Shown here one piece after another: positions 1 to 10,000 of a DNA stretch of 64,000 nt. Below the pieces are notes generated by a model. The model searched no databases, was not told the origin of the DNA, and saw nothing but the letters and a program-made list of their open reading frames with translations. Both the position numbers and the translations under genes were made by a program. The stretch covers positions 1-64,000 of the forward strand of contig JALORC010000003.1 of NCBI GenBank assembly GCA_025459175.1, given 5' to 3'. Each line of letters opens with the position of its first letter. The first letter of the stretch is position 1. This stretch comes from Planctomycetota bacterium. Its GTDB lineage: Bacteria > Planctomycetota > UBA1135 > UBA2386.

Positions 1-960
1 ACCCCGGCGATCCAGACCAAGTGGGGCATGGTCGCCGACGCGCGCACGATGGCCGACGTCGTCACCGAGCTGAAGAGCCATCCGCTCGCCGAGTTCCGGC
101 TGGTCGGCGAACGCATGCAGCAGCAGGCCGAGATCGTGCTGCCGACGCTGCTGCGCCATGCGAAGGCCAACGCGTTCCTGCAGCACCAGTACGCCACGCT
201 GCCGACCGTGGCGGCCGAACTCGGCGTCGCCGCGGCTCCCGTGCACCGCGGCCCGGCCACCGGCCACACCGCGCTGCTCGGCTTCGACCGCGATCTCGAC
301 GACCGCCTGCTGGCCTCGCTGCTGTTCGAGCACAGCCAGCAGCCGTTCGCGGTGCTGCACGCGCACTGCAAGGCCCTCACCGACGGCCAGCGGCGCGAAC
401 TGCTGCAGCGCGTGATGGCGGCGCGCGGCCCGCACGACCCGTGGCCGATCGGGCTCGAGGGCGCGATGCCGTTCGAGTTCGAGACCGTGCTCGACTTCGG
501 CGCCTACCGCGACATCGGCCGCCATCGCAAGGGCTTCCAGCAGCAACAGCTGTTGACCACCGTGCACGGCTTCGCGGTGCCGCCGCTGCTGCACGAAGCC
601 GGCCTCGCCGGCGACTACACGGCGGTGATGGAACGCACCGCCGAGCGCCAGCAGCGCATCGCGCGCGACTTCCCGCACGCGGCCGGCTACGTGGCGCCGT
701 TCGGGTTCCTGCAGCGCGTTCGCATCGTGTTCGACCCGCGCCAGCTGGCCTACTTCATCGAGCTACGCAGCGGCCCCGAAGGCCACTTCTCGTATCGCCA
801 GGTCGCGCTCGACATGCTCGCGCACGTGCGGCGCAGCTCGCCGCTGTTCGCGCAGTTCATCCGCGCCAAGGAAGGCAGCGCGTTCCTCGGCCGGCTCGAC
901 AGCGAGATGACCGCCGACGAACGGCGGCAGCGCCGCATGCAGGCCGCCGGCGACGCCTGA
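1..960 (+). CDS. FAD-dependent thymidylate synthase (ThyX)-like protein, 5' end outside window
   Basis: Frame 1 open to the left edge; 'FEFETVLDFGAYRDIGRHRKGFQQQQ' and 'LAYFIELRSGPEGHFSYRQVALDM' resemble ThyX family motifs, though RHRxxS is not canonical. Confidence 0.65.
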   Translation, partial: TPAIQTKWGMVADARTMADVVTELKSHPLAEFRLVGERMQQQAEIVLPTLLRHAKANAFLQHQYATLPTVAAELGVAAAPVHRGPATGHTALLGFDRDLDDRLLASLLFEHSQQPFAVLHAHCKALTDGQRRELLQRVMAARGPHDPWPIGLEGAMPFEFETVLDFGAYRDIGRHRKGFQQQQLLTTVHGFAVPPLLHEAGLAGDYTAVMERTAERQQRIARDFPHAAGYVAPFGFLQRVRIVFDPRQLAYFIELRSGPEGHFSYRQVALDMLAHVRRSSPLFAQFIRAKEGSAFLGRLDSEMTADERRQRRMQAAGDA

Positions 961-985
961 GCGACCCCTGCCGGCGGCCCCCCGC

Positions 986-1561
986 TCAGCCGCGCATCTC
1001 GGCGTAGATCTCGGCTAGCGGCAGTTCGATGCCGAGTTCGGGCAACGCCACGACCGCACCGATGCGGTCGTGGATCTCGTCGACGAAGCCGTTCGCCGTG
1101 CGCCGCCAGACGCTGAGGCAGGGGGTATCGGTCTCGAGCAGCACGCAGACGGCGAGCGAGGGGATCGACTGATACGCGAGCAGCTTCTCGCCCTGATCGA
1201 TGCGTCGGGTCTGCGGCGACAACACCTCGGCGACCAGGATCGGCTCGTCCTGCCAGGTGTCCTCGGGCGGGTTGGGACGACAGGTCACCGAGACATCCGG
1301 GTAGTAGAAACGGGTCTCGGAGCCGAGCCGGACGCGGACCTTGGTGTCCGAGTGGAAGGGCCGGCACTGGCAACCGCGCAGCCGCACGCCGAGCGCGATC
1401 AGCAGGTTCGTGGCGATCTGGTTGTGTGCGTTGCTCGCCCCCGCCATGCCGTAGGCGTGTCCGCCCACGTATTCGCGACGGGCCGGCGAGCGGACCTCGT
1501 CGGCGAGGTAGCGCGAGACGCGCATGGCACCGAATCCTGCCCGGTATCCAGGTGGCTCCAT
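986..1561 (-). CDS. Uma2 family (DUF820) putative restriction-endonuclease-like protein
   Basis: 'NLLIALGVRLRG..', 'YYPDVSVTC...PILVAEVLSPQTRRIDQGEKLLAYQSIPSLAVCVLLE' is typical of Uma2; start may be the Met at 1525. Confidence 0.85.
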   Translation of the reverse strand: MEPPGYRAGFGAMRVSRYLADEVRSPARREYVGGHAYGMAGASNAHNQIATNLLIALGVRLRGCQCRPFHSDTKVRVRLGSETRFYYPDVSVTCRPNPPEDTWQDEPILVAEVLSPQTRRIDQGEKLLAYQSIPSLAVCVLLETDTPCLSVWRRTANGFVDEIHDRIGAVVALPELGIELPLAEIYAEMRG

Positions 1562-1645
1562 GGCGGCGACGGTAGCCGCGGCCAGCGCTGCTGCAACTCC
1601 CCCGGCGGCGCACGCGGCGCGCCGTGCGCAGCCCGCCGAGCGCGA

Positions 1646-3757
1646 TCAGCGCAACATCACGTCGCACGGATTGCTGGCCGCGCCAGTCGGCGCCCACGGC
1701 CCGTCCCAGACGAACGCGGCGAACGTGAACTGCAGCCCGTTCAGCACCTGCGGCAGCGGCGCGATCGAACTCAGGTCGAACGTGATCACCGCCTCGGCCT
1801 GCGCATCGAGGTGCCCGAGGAAGTTGCCGTAGATCGGCGCCTCGTTCGAACCCGCCGAGGCGATCACCAGCCAATCGGCCTCGACCGGCACGATGTCGTT
1901 CAGGTAGGTGATGCCAGGTTGCATGCCACTTAGGCCGACGGTGGCGAAGTAGGGAAAGGTCTCGCGCCCCGCCCCACCGCGCAACCGCAGTACGACCGGC
2001 GCTGGCGCCGCGAGCTCGAGCACCGCGTTCTCCGTCACCAGCCGCGGCGCCTGCGGCTGCAGCGGCAGATCGAGCCACGACCCGGTCGTGTCGCCGTGCA
2101 CGATGTCGACGCGGAAGTCGTGGAACATCGGCGCGGTGTCGAGCGACACCGGCATCGGCTCCGCGCGCAGCGACAGATTGCGCAGACGCAACCGCAGCAC
2201 TGCGCCGGCAGGCAACCGTGCCGCGATCGGCGGCAGCCGCAGATCGTGCGTCTCGGCTACGCCGGCCACGCTGTCGCTCCGCGCCAGCGACCTGCTCGAC
2301 AGCAGCACCTCGGCCGCACCCGGCTCCGCCGGCTGCACCGTCAACAGCGCCGTCAGCATCCAGCGGGCCTGCTGCGGCACCAACTGCAGATGCAGCCCCG
2401 GACTGGCACCGAGCTCGGCGTCCGTCGGCAGCACGTACGACCACACCCGCTCCTGCAGCGGGCACGCCGCCAGCACCGCGTTCACGTCGCGCGCAACGGC
2501 CTGATTCAGGTAGTCGGCGGCGTTGAAAGTGGTCGCCAGCGGATCGACGGTCTGCTGGATCATCGCGTCGAGCTGTGGCGCCACCGGTGCGAGGTCGCGC
2601 AGCGCGGCATCGTCGTGCAGCCACAGGCGATCGCTGCCGGCCGGGGTCGTCACCGCGCCGGTGAAGTCGTGGTTCCAACGATGCTGCGGGTCGTCGCGCA
2701 GCAACGCCGGCAGGGGCAGTTCGGCGAGCACCCACCGCGGCTCGATGTCGACGTCGTTGGGCACCGCCCACAGGAAGCGATTCAGCCAGCGCAGCATCTG
2801 GTTGTTGCGCAGCTGCCGTTCACCGGTGTTGTCGGCCGTGCCGTGCCCGAGGGTGCCGAGCACCGCCCGGTGCGGCGCGGTGGCGTTCTCCAGCGCCGTG
2901 ATCGACGCCAGCGGCGCACTGACCGTGTCGAACCACGCATGGTTGCACAGCACCGGCACCGTCGACTGCGCGAGCATCGGCGCCAGCTCCCGCCCTTCGC
3001 TGGTGAACAGCGTCGCCAACGCCGACGGATCCTGGTTCAGGAACGCGGTGCGGCACGCCTGCAGGAACGTGGGGTCGAACGCCACGGCCTGGTTCGAGAC
3101 GCTGATCGCCTCGACGAACCACGAGCTGAACAACTGACCGCCGCGCAACCAGTCCGCGATCGCGTCCGGCACCAGCTCGTTGGCGATCGCGCACCGGACC
3201 GGTGGGAACATGGTCACCGTGCGCCCCGGGACCTGCAGCGGCAACCCGGACCACGCCGCCGCGTTCCACGCGTGCCCACCGCCCTGGCTGTTGCCCATCA
3301 CGGCGACCCGCGCCGCATCGATCTCGCCGGTCCACGCGGTGTGGCCGGCGACGAACAGGATCTGTTCGGCGAGATCGGCTCGTTCGACCGGCCCCCACAG
3401 CGTGGTGCCGTTGCCGGGATGCTGACCGTTGGCGGCCAGCGCCTGCCCGTGACCGCGCACGTCGTAGCTCCACACCGCGTAACCCTGACCGGCCAGCAAC
3501 GACTGCAGGCCGAGGTCGAAGCCGCGCGACTGACCGAGCGGATGCACGTGCACCACCAGCGGCCAGCCGCACGCAGGAGCGGTGCCCTGCGGCCGGATCA
3601 TCGAACCGAACGTCTGGTAGCCGTCGGAGTAGACGACCGGCACCAGCAGCTCGATCTGCGTCGCGAAGCCACCGGCCGGTGGCTCGGGACGGGTACACGA
3701 CTGCGCCGCTGCGTGGACCACGACCATGCCGACGACGAGGAGCGAGGCGAGTTGCAT
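1646..3757 (-). CDS. Secreted alpha/beta hydrolase (CocE/X-Pro dipeptidyl-peptidase-like)
   Basis: Signal peptide 'MQLASLLVVGMVVVHAAAQS', 'SYDVRGHG', nucleophile elbow 'VMGNSQGGG'; C-terminal beta region; start chosen inside the longer ORF. Confidence 0.75.
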   Translation of the reverse strand: MQLASLLVVGMVVVHAAAQSCTRPEPPAGGFATQIELLVPVVYSDGYQTFGSMIRPQGTAPACGWPLVVHVHPLGQSRGFDLGLQSLLAGQGYAVWSYDVRGHGQALAANGQHPGNGTTLWGPVERADLAEQILFVAGHTAWTGEIDAARVAVMGNSQGGGHAWNAAAWSGLPLQVPGRTVTMFPPVRCAIANELVPDAIADWLRGGQLFSSWFVEAISVSNQAVAFDPTFLQACRTAFLNQDPSALATLFTSEGRELAPMLAQSTVPVLCNHAWFDTVSAPLASITALENATAPHRAVLGTLGHGTADNTGERQLRNNQMLRWLNRFLWAVPNDVDIEPRWVLAELPLPALLRDDPQHRWNHDFTGAVTTPAGSDRLWLHDDAALRDLAPVAPQLDAMIQQTVDPLATTFNAADYLNQAVARDVNAVLAACPLQERVWSYVLPTDAELGASPGLHLQLVPQQARWMLTALLTVQPAEPGAAEVLLSSRSLARSDSVAGVAETHDLRLPPIAARLPAGAVLRLRLRNLSLRAEPMPVSLDTAPMFHDFRVDIVHGDTTGSWLDLPLQPQAPRLVTENAVLELAAPAPVVLRLRGGAGRETFPYFATVGLSGMQPGITYLNDIVPVEADWLVIASAGSNEAPIYGNFLGHLDAQAEAVITFDLSSIAPLPQVLNGLQFTFAAFVWDGPWAPTGAASNPCDVMLR

Positions 3758-3917
3758 GCGGCGGCGCGGAGCATAGCCCTGCCCCGGTCGCGGTGCTGCA
3801 TGCTGCGGCGGCGTGGCACTGGCCATGCCGACCCGACTTCGGGTAGGCATTGCCGGTCTGCTGCCACCGTCGACGCCGAAGCCACGATGACGCGGCGGTT
3901 TCCCCGCCGATCGAACC

Positions 3918-5432
3918 ATGCCGACCCTCCACGCCCTGTCACCGCTCCCGCTGCTGCTGACCGCGGTCCTCGCCCAGGCCCCGACCCCGCTGACGGAGGC
4001 CCAGGTGGTCGCGATCGCGACCGCGGCGCACGAGCAGTTCGCCGCCACCGGCCTGTCGATCGCGGTGATCCAAGACGGCGAAGTGCTCGCCGAGGTCGCC
4101 CGCGGCGAGCGCATGACCGGTGCGGCGATGACCCCGACCAGCTTGTTCAACATCGCCTCGTGCAGCAAGGCGTTCACCGCCGCCGCGGTCGCGCTGCTGG
4201 TGCAGGACGGCAAGCTGCAGTGGGACGATCCGGTGGTCACCCACGTGCCGGAGTTCCGCCTCGCCGATCCTTGGATCACCGCGCACATGACGATCCGGGA
4301 CCTGCTGTGCCATCGCTGCGGGCTGGTGACGTTCGCCGGCGACCTGCTGTGGTACGGCAGCGACCGCGACGACGCCGAGGTGATGGCGCGGATGGCGAAG
4401 CTGCCGATCACGCAGCGCTTCCGCGAACAGTACGGCTACCAGAACCTGATGTACCTGGTCGCCGGCCAGGTCGTGCAGCGCTGCAGCGGCAGCAGCTGGG
4501 AGGAGTTCGTCGAACAGCGCCTGTTCACCCCGCTCGGCATGACCACGAGCCGCGCCGCGGCCCAGCGCCTGCCCGCAGGGGCCGAGAAGGCGCTGCCGCA
4601 CATCGACGGCGAAGCGATCCCCGACCACGAGTTCGCGGCGTGCAAACCGGCGGCCTCGATCTACAGCTCGGTGCACGAACTGACCGCGTGGATGCGCATG
4701 CTGCTGGCCGGCGGCGAATGGCAGGGCAACCGCATCCTCACCGAGGCCTCGCTGCGCGAACTGTGGCGGCCGCAGGTGCTGCTCGCCGCCGGCGCCGGCG
4801 CCGGCACCGCTGACTTCCGCAGCTACGGGCTCGGCTGGTTCCTGTCGCTCGAGCGCGGCCACAAGCTGGTCGAGCACGACGGCGGCATGCCGGGCTTCCT
4901 CAGCAAGGTGTCGCTGCTGCCCGCCGAGCGGTTCGGCTTCGTGGTGCTCAACAACGCCAACGACGGCGTGCTGAACGAGGCGTGCAAGCGCGCCCTGCTG
5001 CTGCAGCGGGCCGGCGGCGACGGTCTCGCCGAGCTGCAGCGCATCGCCGAATTGGTGCCGCGGCTGAAGGAACGCGAACGCAAGGCCATCGCCGATCGGG
5101 AGGCCGCGCGGCGCCCCGACACCGAGCCGAGCCTCGACGCCGCGGCCTACACCGGCCAGTACGAGGACGCCGTGCACGGCGCCGCCGAGATCACGCTGGT
5201 CGACGATCGGTTGCACGTCGCGCTGCTGCCGTCGAAGCGGCGGCTCAGCGGCTCGCTGCAGCACTGGCACCACGACACGTTCCGGGTCGACTGGCCCGAT
5301 CGCTTCCTGCCGTTCGGGCTGGTGCGATTCGAACTCGACCACCAGGGCGCGGTGGCGGGGTTTCGCATCGACTGCCCGATCGCCGACTTCGACTTCGCGG
5401 CGCTCGACTTCCGCCGCCGCTCAGCGCGCTGA
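3918..5432 (+). CDS. Secreted serine hydrolase, class C beta-lactamase/penicillin-binding-like
   Basis: Signal peptide; 'SLFNIASCSKAFTAAAVALLVQDGKLQWDDPV', 'YGYQNLMYLVAGQVVQRCSG', 'HDGGMPGF'. Confidence 0.9.
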   Translation: MPTLHALSPLPLLLTAVLAQAPTPLTEAQVVAIATAAHEQFAATGLSIAVIQDGEVLAEVARGERMTGAAMTPTSLFNIASCSKAFTAAAVALLVQDGKLQWDDPVVTHVPEFRLADPWITAHMTIRDLLCHRCGLVTFAGDLLWYGSDRDDAEVMARMAKLPITQRFREQYGYQNLMYLVAGQVVQRCSGSSWEEFVEQRLFTPLGMTTSRAAAQRLPAGAEKALPHIDGEAIPDHEFAACKPAASIYSSVHELTAWMRMLLAGGEWQGNRILTEASLRELWRPQVLLAAGAGAGTADFRSYGLGWFLSLERGHKLVEHDGGMPGFLSKVSLLPAERFGFVVLNNANDGVLNEACKRALLLQRAGGDGLAELQRIAELVPRLKERERKAIADREAARRPDTEPSLDAAAYTGQYEDAVHGAAEITLVDDRLHVALLPSKRRLSGSLQHWHHDTFRVDWPDRFLPFGLVRFELDHQGAVAGFRIDCPIADFDFAALDFRRRSAR

Positions 5433-6104
5433 CTCGACCCCGCGCACGGCCGCGGCGATCGCGGCCGGGTCGGCCACGACCAGACTGCGCTCCAGGAGGC
5501 CGAACGCGACCAGCGGTGCCACGTCCGCGGCGTCGGCCACGAACACCGCGCGTGCGACCAGCAGGCTGCCCGCCAGCAGATCCGAGCGGCTGCGGAAGTC
5601 CTCCGCGGGCGGCTGCCGCCAGCGGCCGCCGGCACAGCAGCGGCGGCAGCGCTGCGGATCGAGCCAGTCGTGGCACGGCGCGCCGCGGTCGTCGACCAGG
5701 TCGCCGCGGTGGCAGACCACTTCGGCCGCGCGGACCACCGCGAACGCGGCGCTGCCCATGCGGTCGGCGAGCCAGGCCAGGTTCGGCGAGCCGCGCGCCC
5801 CGGCGCCTACGTGCACGACGTGATCGGCCGGCTGCTCGCGCAGCGAGCGCTGCAGCGTCTGCTCGAGCCCGAGGTCGCTGCAGTCCACCGCGACGCGGTG
5901 CAGCGGCGGCACGGCCGGCGTCAGCGCCACGCGCGCCTCGCAACCCGACGGCGGCGACGGCGGCAACTGTCCCGGCCGCACGGCGGCGAACCACAGCACG
6001 TCGCAGCCGTCCGCGGCCAGCAGCGACGCGAGTTCGGCGGCGACCGCGTGGCTCCAGTGCAAACCGGGCCCGGCACCGGGCGAGCTGATCACGACGCTGC
6101 GCAC
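5421..6104 (-). CDS. Putative short glycosyltransferase-like protein with Cys-rich motif
   Basis: N-terminal Rossmann-like 'VVISSPGAGPGLHWSHAVAAELASLLAADG'; 'CHRGDLVDDRGAPCHDWLDPQRCRRCC'; convergent with the upstream gene (12 bp overlap). Confidence 0.45.
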   Translation of the reverse strand: MRSVVISSPGAGPGLHWSHAVAAELASLLAADGCDVLWFAAVRPGQLPPSPPSGCEARVALTPAVPPLHRVAVDCSDLGLEQTLQRSLREQPADHVVHVGAGARGSPNLAWLADRMGSAAFAVVRAAEVVCHRGDLVDDRGAPCHDWLDPQRCRRCCAGGRWRQPPAEDFRSRSDLLAGSLLVARAVFVADAADVAPLVAFGLLERSLVVADPAAIAAAVRGVESAR

Positions 6105-6108
6105 GCGG

Positions 6109-6990
6109 TCAGGCTACCCGACCGGAACCGGCATCGTGCAGCGCGTTCCACAGGCGCCAGCGGGCCTCACCCGACAGCTCGGCGTCGAGGCAACCGTGCC
6201 GCAACAGGAAGTCGATGACGACCAGCGCACAGTTCGGCTTCCACGGCTCGTCGGCGACCAGCGACTGCAGCACGCGCGACACCGGCCACCGTTCGAACGA
6301 CTCAACCTCGCCGTCGAGCGGGCGCGGCCGGAAGGAATCGGGCAGCTCGAGGTCGAACACCGTCAGCGTGTCGGGTTTCAGCGACGCACCGTCCTGTTGC
6401 ACGTAGTGCAGCGCGCCGATCTCGCGCGCCAGCACCGAGAGCTCGGGCGGCAGGCCTGCTTCCTCGACGCACTCCTTGCGCAGCGTCGCCGCGGCATCGA
6501 GGTCGCTGGACTGGCCGCCGGCGACCAGGTTGTCGAGGTGGCCCGGGAACGTGCGTTTGTCGCGGGCCCGCCGCGCCACCCACAGCACGAGGCCCTGCGG
6601 ACCGCGCCCGTAGCCGTTCAGGTGCACGCCCGCAGCGCGCACCCCCAACCAGGCGACCGCCGCCCGGTCGACCAGCAATTGCGCTGGCCCCAGCGACGGT
6701 CCGCTGGCCGCGTAGCGCTCGCCGGTCAGCGGCCGGATCGCGCCCAGCGCCACCAGCTGCTGGCACCACGCCGCGACCGCCGCCGTGCGCGCGTCCGGAT
6801 CGGCGCCCGGCAGTTCGAGGCCGCCCGCCCCGGCGCGGAACGGCGACGGCGGCGCCAGCAGCACAGCGACGCGGTCGCGGTGCACGCGGCCGACCACTTC
6901 GCCGCCGGCGCACCACGGCACGAACGCGTCGAGGTCGGCGCGATGGCAGACGGCGATGCGCTGCAGCAGACGGGTTTCGATCATGACCAA
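6109..6990 (-). CDS. Nudix hydrolase with N-terminal DUF4743-like domain
   Basis: 'GHLDNLVAGGQSSDLDAAATLRKECVEEAGL' Nudix box with preceding 'VLWVARRARDKRTFPG'. Confidence 0.85.
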   Translation of the reverse strand: MVMIETRLLQRIAVCHRADLDAFVPWCAGGEVVGRVHRDRVAVLLAPPSPFRAGAGGLELPGADPDARTAAVAAWCQQLVALGAIRPLTGERYAASGPSLGPAQLLVDRAAVAWLGVRAAGVHLNGYGRGPQGLVLWVARRARDKRTFPGHLDNLVAGGQSSDLDAAATLRKECVEEAGLPPELSVLAREIGALHYVQQDGASLKPDTLTVFDLELPDSFRPRPLDGEVESFERWPVSRVLQSLVADEPWKPNCALVVIDFLLRHGCLDAELSGEARWRLWNALHDAGSGRVA

Positions 6991-7079
6991 CGGCGGCTCA
7001 TCGCCAGCGGCTCGCGCTCGGATGCGGTGGCTCGATGCAGTATAGGAACAGGCGCGTAACGACCATCGCTGCTGCCGTC

Positions 7080-8243
7080 ATGCAGTTCCACAGTGCCATC
7101 GCCACCGGAGCCGACCTCGAAGCCGCCTGCCGCAGCACGGCCATCGCGGTGCGCAGCGGGCTCGGCCCGGGCCCGGTCGACTTCGCCATCGTGTTCGCAC
7201 AGCCGCGCTACGGCGCCGTCATCGAGCGCCTGCCGGTCCTGATGCACGACCTGCTGGGGGCGCGCACCCTGGTCGGCTGCAGCGGCGGCGCCATCACCGA
7301 TCGCCGGCGCACGGTCGACAACCGCCACGCGCTGGTGGTGCTCGCCGGTCGACTGCCCGGGGTCCGGATCGACGCGGTCGCGGTCAGCAATGCCGATCTG
7401 CCGAGCGCCGACGCACCCCCCTCGGCGTGGCGCGATCTGTTGCCGCCGACGGCCAGCCCGAGGGCCGGCTTCCTGGTCCTCGGCGAACCGTTCCACTTCG
7501 ACACCCAGGCGCTGCTCGCGGGCCTCGACTTCGGCTTTCCGGGCCTGCCGAAGGTCGGCGGTATCGCCAGCGGCAGCCGGCACCCCGACGGCCACGCGCT
7601 GTTCGTCGACCGCAGCACGTTCCACCATGGCGCGGTGATCGTGTCGCTGGCCGGCGACGTGCAGCTCGACACGATCGTGGCCCCGGGCGGCCGGCCGTTC
7701 GGGCGGGTCGGCCGGGTCACCAAGGCCGATCACAACCGGCTGCTGATGGTCGACAACGTTCCCGCGGGCCAGTTCGTCGCCGACCAGCTGGCGGCGCTCG
7801 GCGAGTCGGACCGCTCGATCGCCGAGCAGAGCCCGCTGTTCCTCGGCATCGCCTGCGATCCGTTCGCCGAACGCCCGGCGGCCGACGAGTTCCTGGTCCG
7901 CCACGTGGTCGGCGTCGACCAGGAAGGTCACCTCGTCATCGCCGATCCGGTCACGGTCGGGCGTTCGGTGCAACTGCACATGCGCGACAGCGGCACCAGC
8001 AGTCGCGAACTGCGGCGGCGCCTGCAGCGCGCCGATCTGGGTCGCTGCGCGGCGGCCCTGATGTTCCGGTGCCTGGGGCGGCAGAGTGCGGATCGCGAGA
8101 CGTTCGCCGCGATCGGTGGCCAGGTGCCGCTGGCCGGCTTCCACTGCAACGGCGAGATCGCGCCGCTCGGGGCGTCGACGTTCCTGCACGGCCATGCGGC
8201 GGTGCTGGCGCTGCTGCGACCCCGCACCGAGGCGCGACCGTGA
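7080..8243 (+). CDS. FIST N/C-domain signal transduction protein
   Basis: 'MQFHSAIATGADLEAACRSTA...LLGARTLVGCSGGAI', 'LFLGIACDPF', 'GFHCNGEIAPLG'; alternative start 7035. Confidence 0.85.
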   Translation: MQFHSAIATGADLEAACRSTAIAVRSGLGPGPVDFAIVFAQPRYGAVIERLPVLMHDLLGARTLVGCSGGAITDRRRTVDNRHALVVLAGRLPGVRIDAVAVSNADLPSADAPPSAWRDLLPPTASPRAGFLVLGEPFHFDTQALLAGLDFGFPGLPKVGGIASGSRHPDGHALFVDRSTFHHGAVIVSLAGDVQLDTIVAPGGRPFGRVGRVTKADHNRLLMVDNVPAGQFVADQLAALGESDRSIAEQSPLFLGIACDPFAERPAADEFLVRHVVGVDQEGHLVIADPVTVGRSVQLHMRDSGTSSRELRRRLQRADLGRCAAALMFRCLGRQSADRETFAAIGGQVPLAGFHCNGEIAPLGASTFLHGHAAVLALLRPRTEARP

Positions 8244-9925
8244 ACAAGGCCCGCATCCTGATCGAGAACTGGCTGCACCTGGATTTCTTCGGCGACGCGC
8301 GGCGACTGGGCAGCAACCAGAGCAGCAGCCTGACGACGACGATCTTCGCGCAGTCGTTCCTGGCCTTCCTGTTCGCGGCGATGCTGTATCCGGAAGTGCC
8401 GCCGGTGCCGTTCGCGGCCGCCAACCTGTGCCTGTCGTCGCTGTTGGTGGCGATCGGCTCGCTCGGCGACGAGAGCCGGCCCGGGCGCCGCGCCGCCGAC
8501 GAACTGCTGCTGGCGACCTCGCCGGTGCCGCGCCTCGCCGTGGCGATGGCTCGCGCCGGACACGCCGCGTTCTACGTGGTGCTGGTCACGATCGGCATGG
8601 CGCTGCCGCCGGGGATCCTGCTGGCGTGCTGGCTCGACGAACCGATGCAAGCGCTGGCCTACGTCGGCTGCGCCTGCGCCTGCAGCGGCCTCGCCACCGG
8701 CGCGCTCGGCGTCGTCGCGCGCGCCACCGAGCGCTGGCTCGGCACCGACCGCACCGCGCTGCTGCTCGGCACCTCGAAGGCGCTGCTGCTCGGCGGCGGC
8801 CTGGTGCTGTTCGCGTTGGGCCTGCAGCGGCTGCAGGCGACCGCCGACGCGCTGCCGATCGGTCGGTTCGGCGCCGAACTGCTGCCGCCGTACCAGGCGG
8901 CACTCTGGCTGCGCGCCCCGGCGACCGAGAGCTGGCGACTGGTGCCGTTCGCCTTGGGCGGCGCCGTGCTGCTGCTGCTGGCGATGCTGTTCGGCGGCCG
9001 CACCGCGGTGCGCGCGCGGCGCAACCGACACAGCGGCGCGCTCGGCTGGCTGCTGCGGCGGCTGTGCGGCAGCGGACCGCGGCTCGGCATCGCCGAGTTC
9101 ACGGCCACCAACATGTGGCGCAGCGCCGGCTTCCGCGCCCGGGTGTTGCCACTGCTCGGCGTGCCGGCCGGCATGGCGTTCCTGTCGCTGCGCGGCAGCG
9201 GCGATGGCGAGGGCTTCGTGCTGCTGTGCCTGCTGCTGCAGTTGCCGGCGATCTACCTGCCGTTCCTGATCGCGTTCCTGCCGCGCGCCGACCAACCGGG
9301 CACCAGCTGGGTGTTCGACCAGGCGCCCACGCTCGATCCGGCGCTGGTGCGCGACGCGACCTGGCGCGCGCTGGTGAGCCATGTGCTGCTGCCGGTGCAG
9401 GCGTTGACGCTGGTGCTGCTCTTGCTGTCGAGTCGCGTCCCGCTCGCGGCGACCAGCGCCGCGCTGTTCGCGGCCGGTCTCGCGGTCCTGGCGGCGCGAC
9501 TCATGGTGCGCGCGCTGCCGGGGGTGCCGTTCACGCGCAATCAAGAAGGCGACCAGGGCGCCGACCTCGGCTCGGCGTTCGCCGCCGCACTGATCCTCGG
9601 CGGGCTCGGCACCGGCTTCGGCATCGCGCTGCCGACGAATCTGCGGTGGCCGGTGGCGATCGCCGCGTGTGCGGCGGCCGCGCTGGCGCTGCGATCGCGG
9701 CCGCAGGCCAGCGCCGAACCGCTGCATGGCCGGCAGGAACGGACCCCGGAGCGAGCCCAGATCGAGGCGGCCGGGGCGCCGGAAGCGGCTGTAGCGGCAG
9801 AAGATCGACGCGCAACGCCGGCGGCAGCACCAACCTCGCTCGGCCGCGAACTGCGCGCCATCGGGGTGCTCTACGTCGCCGTGTGTGTGCTGCCGCTGCT
9901 GGTTGGCACGATGTTCGCGCGGTGA
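8240..9925 (+). CDS. Polytopic membrane protein, ABC-2-permease-like
   Basis: Many hydrophobic segments; GTG start overlaps the TGA stop of the FIST gene (GTGA). Confidence 0.6.
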   Translation: MNKARILIENWLHLDFFGDARRLGSNQSSSLTTTIFAQSFLAFLFAAMLYPEVPPVPFAAANLCLSSLLVAIGSLGDESRPGRRAADELLLATSPVPRLAVAMARAGHAAFYVVLVTIGMALPPGILLACWLDEPMQALAYVGCACACSGLATGALGVVARATERWLGTDRTALLLGTSKALLLGGGLVLFALGLQRLQATADALPIGRFGAELLPPYQAALWLRAPATESWRLVPFALGGAVLLLLAMLFGGRTAVRARRNRHSGALGWLLRRLCGSGPRLGIAEFTATNMWRSAGFRARVLPLLGVPAGMAFLSLRGSGDGEGFVLLCLLLQLPAIYLPFLIAFLPRADQPGTSWVFDQAPTLDPALVRDATWRALVSHVLLPVQALTLVLLLLSSRVPLAATSAALFAAGLAVLAARLMVRALPGVPFTRNQEGDQGADLGSAFAAALILGGLGTGFGIALPTNLRWPVAIAACAAAALALRSRPQASAEPLHGRQERTPERAQIEAAGAPEAAVAAEDRRATPAAAPTSLGRELRAIGVLYVAVCVLPLLVGTMFAR

Positions 9926-10000
9926 TCGGCGCCGGCCGGGTGGTTGTCAGCGTCGCGTCGACTCCATAACGTCTCGACGTTCAGAGCCCGAGGATTGCCC

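Noticed and set aside
2096-4813. 905-aa plus-strand ORF
   Set aside because: Arg/His-rich antisense shadow of the hydrolase and out-of-frame shadow of the beta-lactamase-like gene; no motif.
3918-5432. Beta-lactamase-like gene considered as an antibiotic resistance determinant
   Set aside because: Class C-like fold is shared by many esterases and peptidases; no evidence for resistance.
7928-9727. 599-aa minus-strand ORF rich in Arg/Gln/His
   Set aside because: Antisense of FIST and membrane genes; composition typical of high-GC shadow ORFs.
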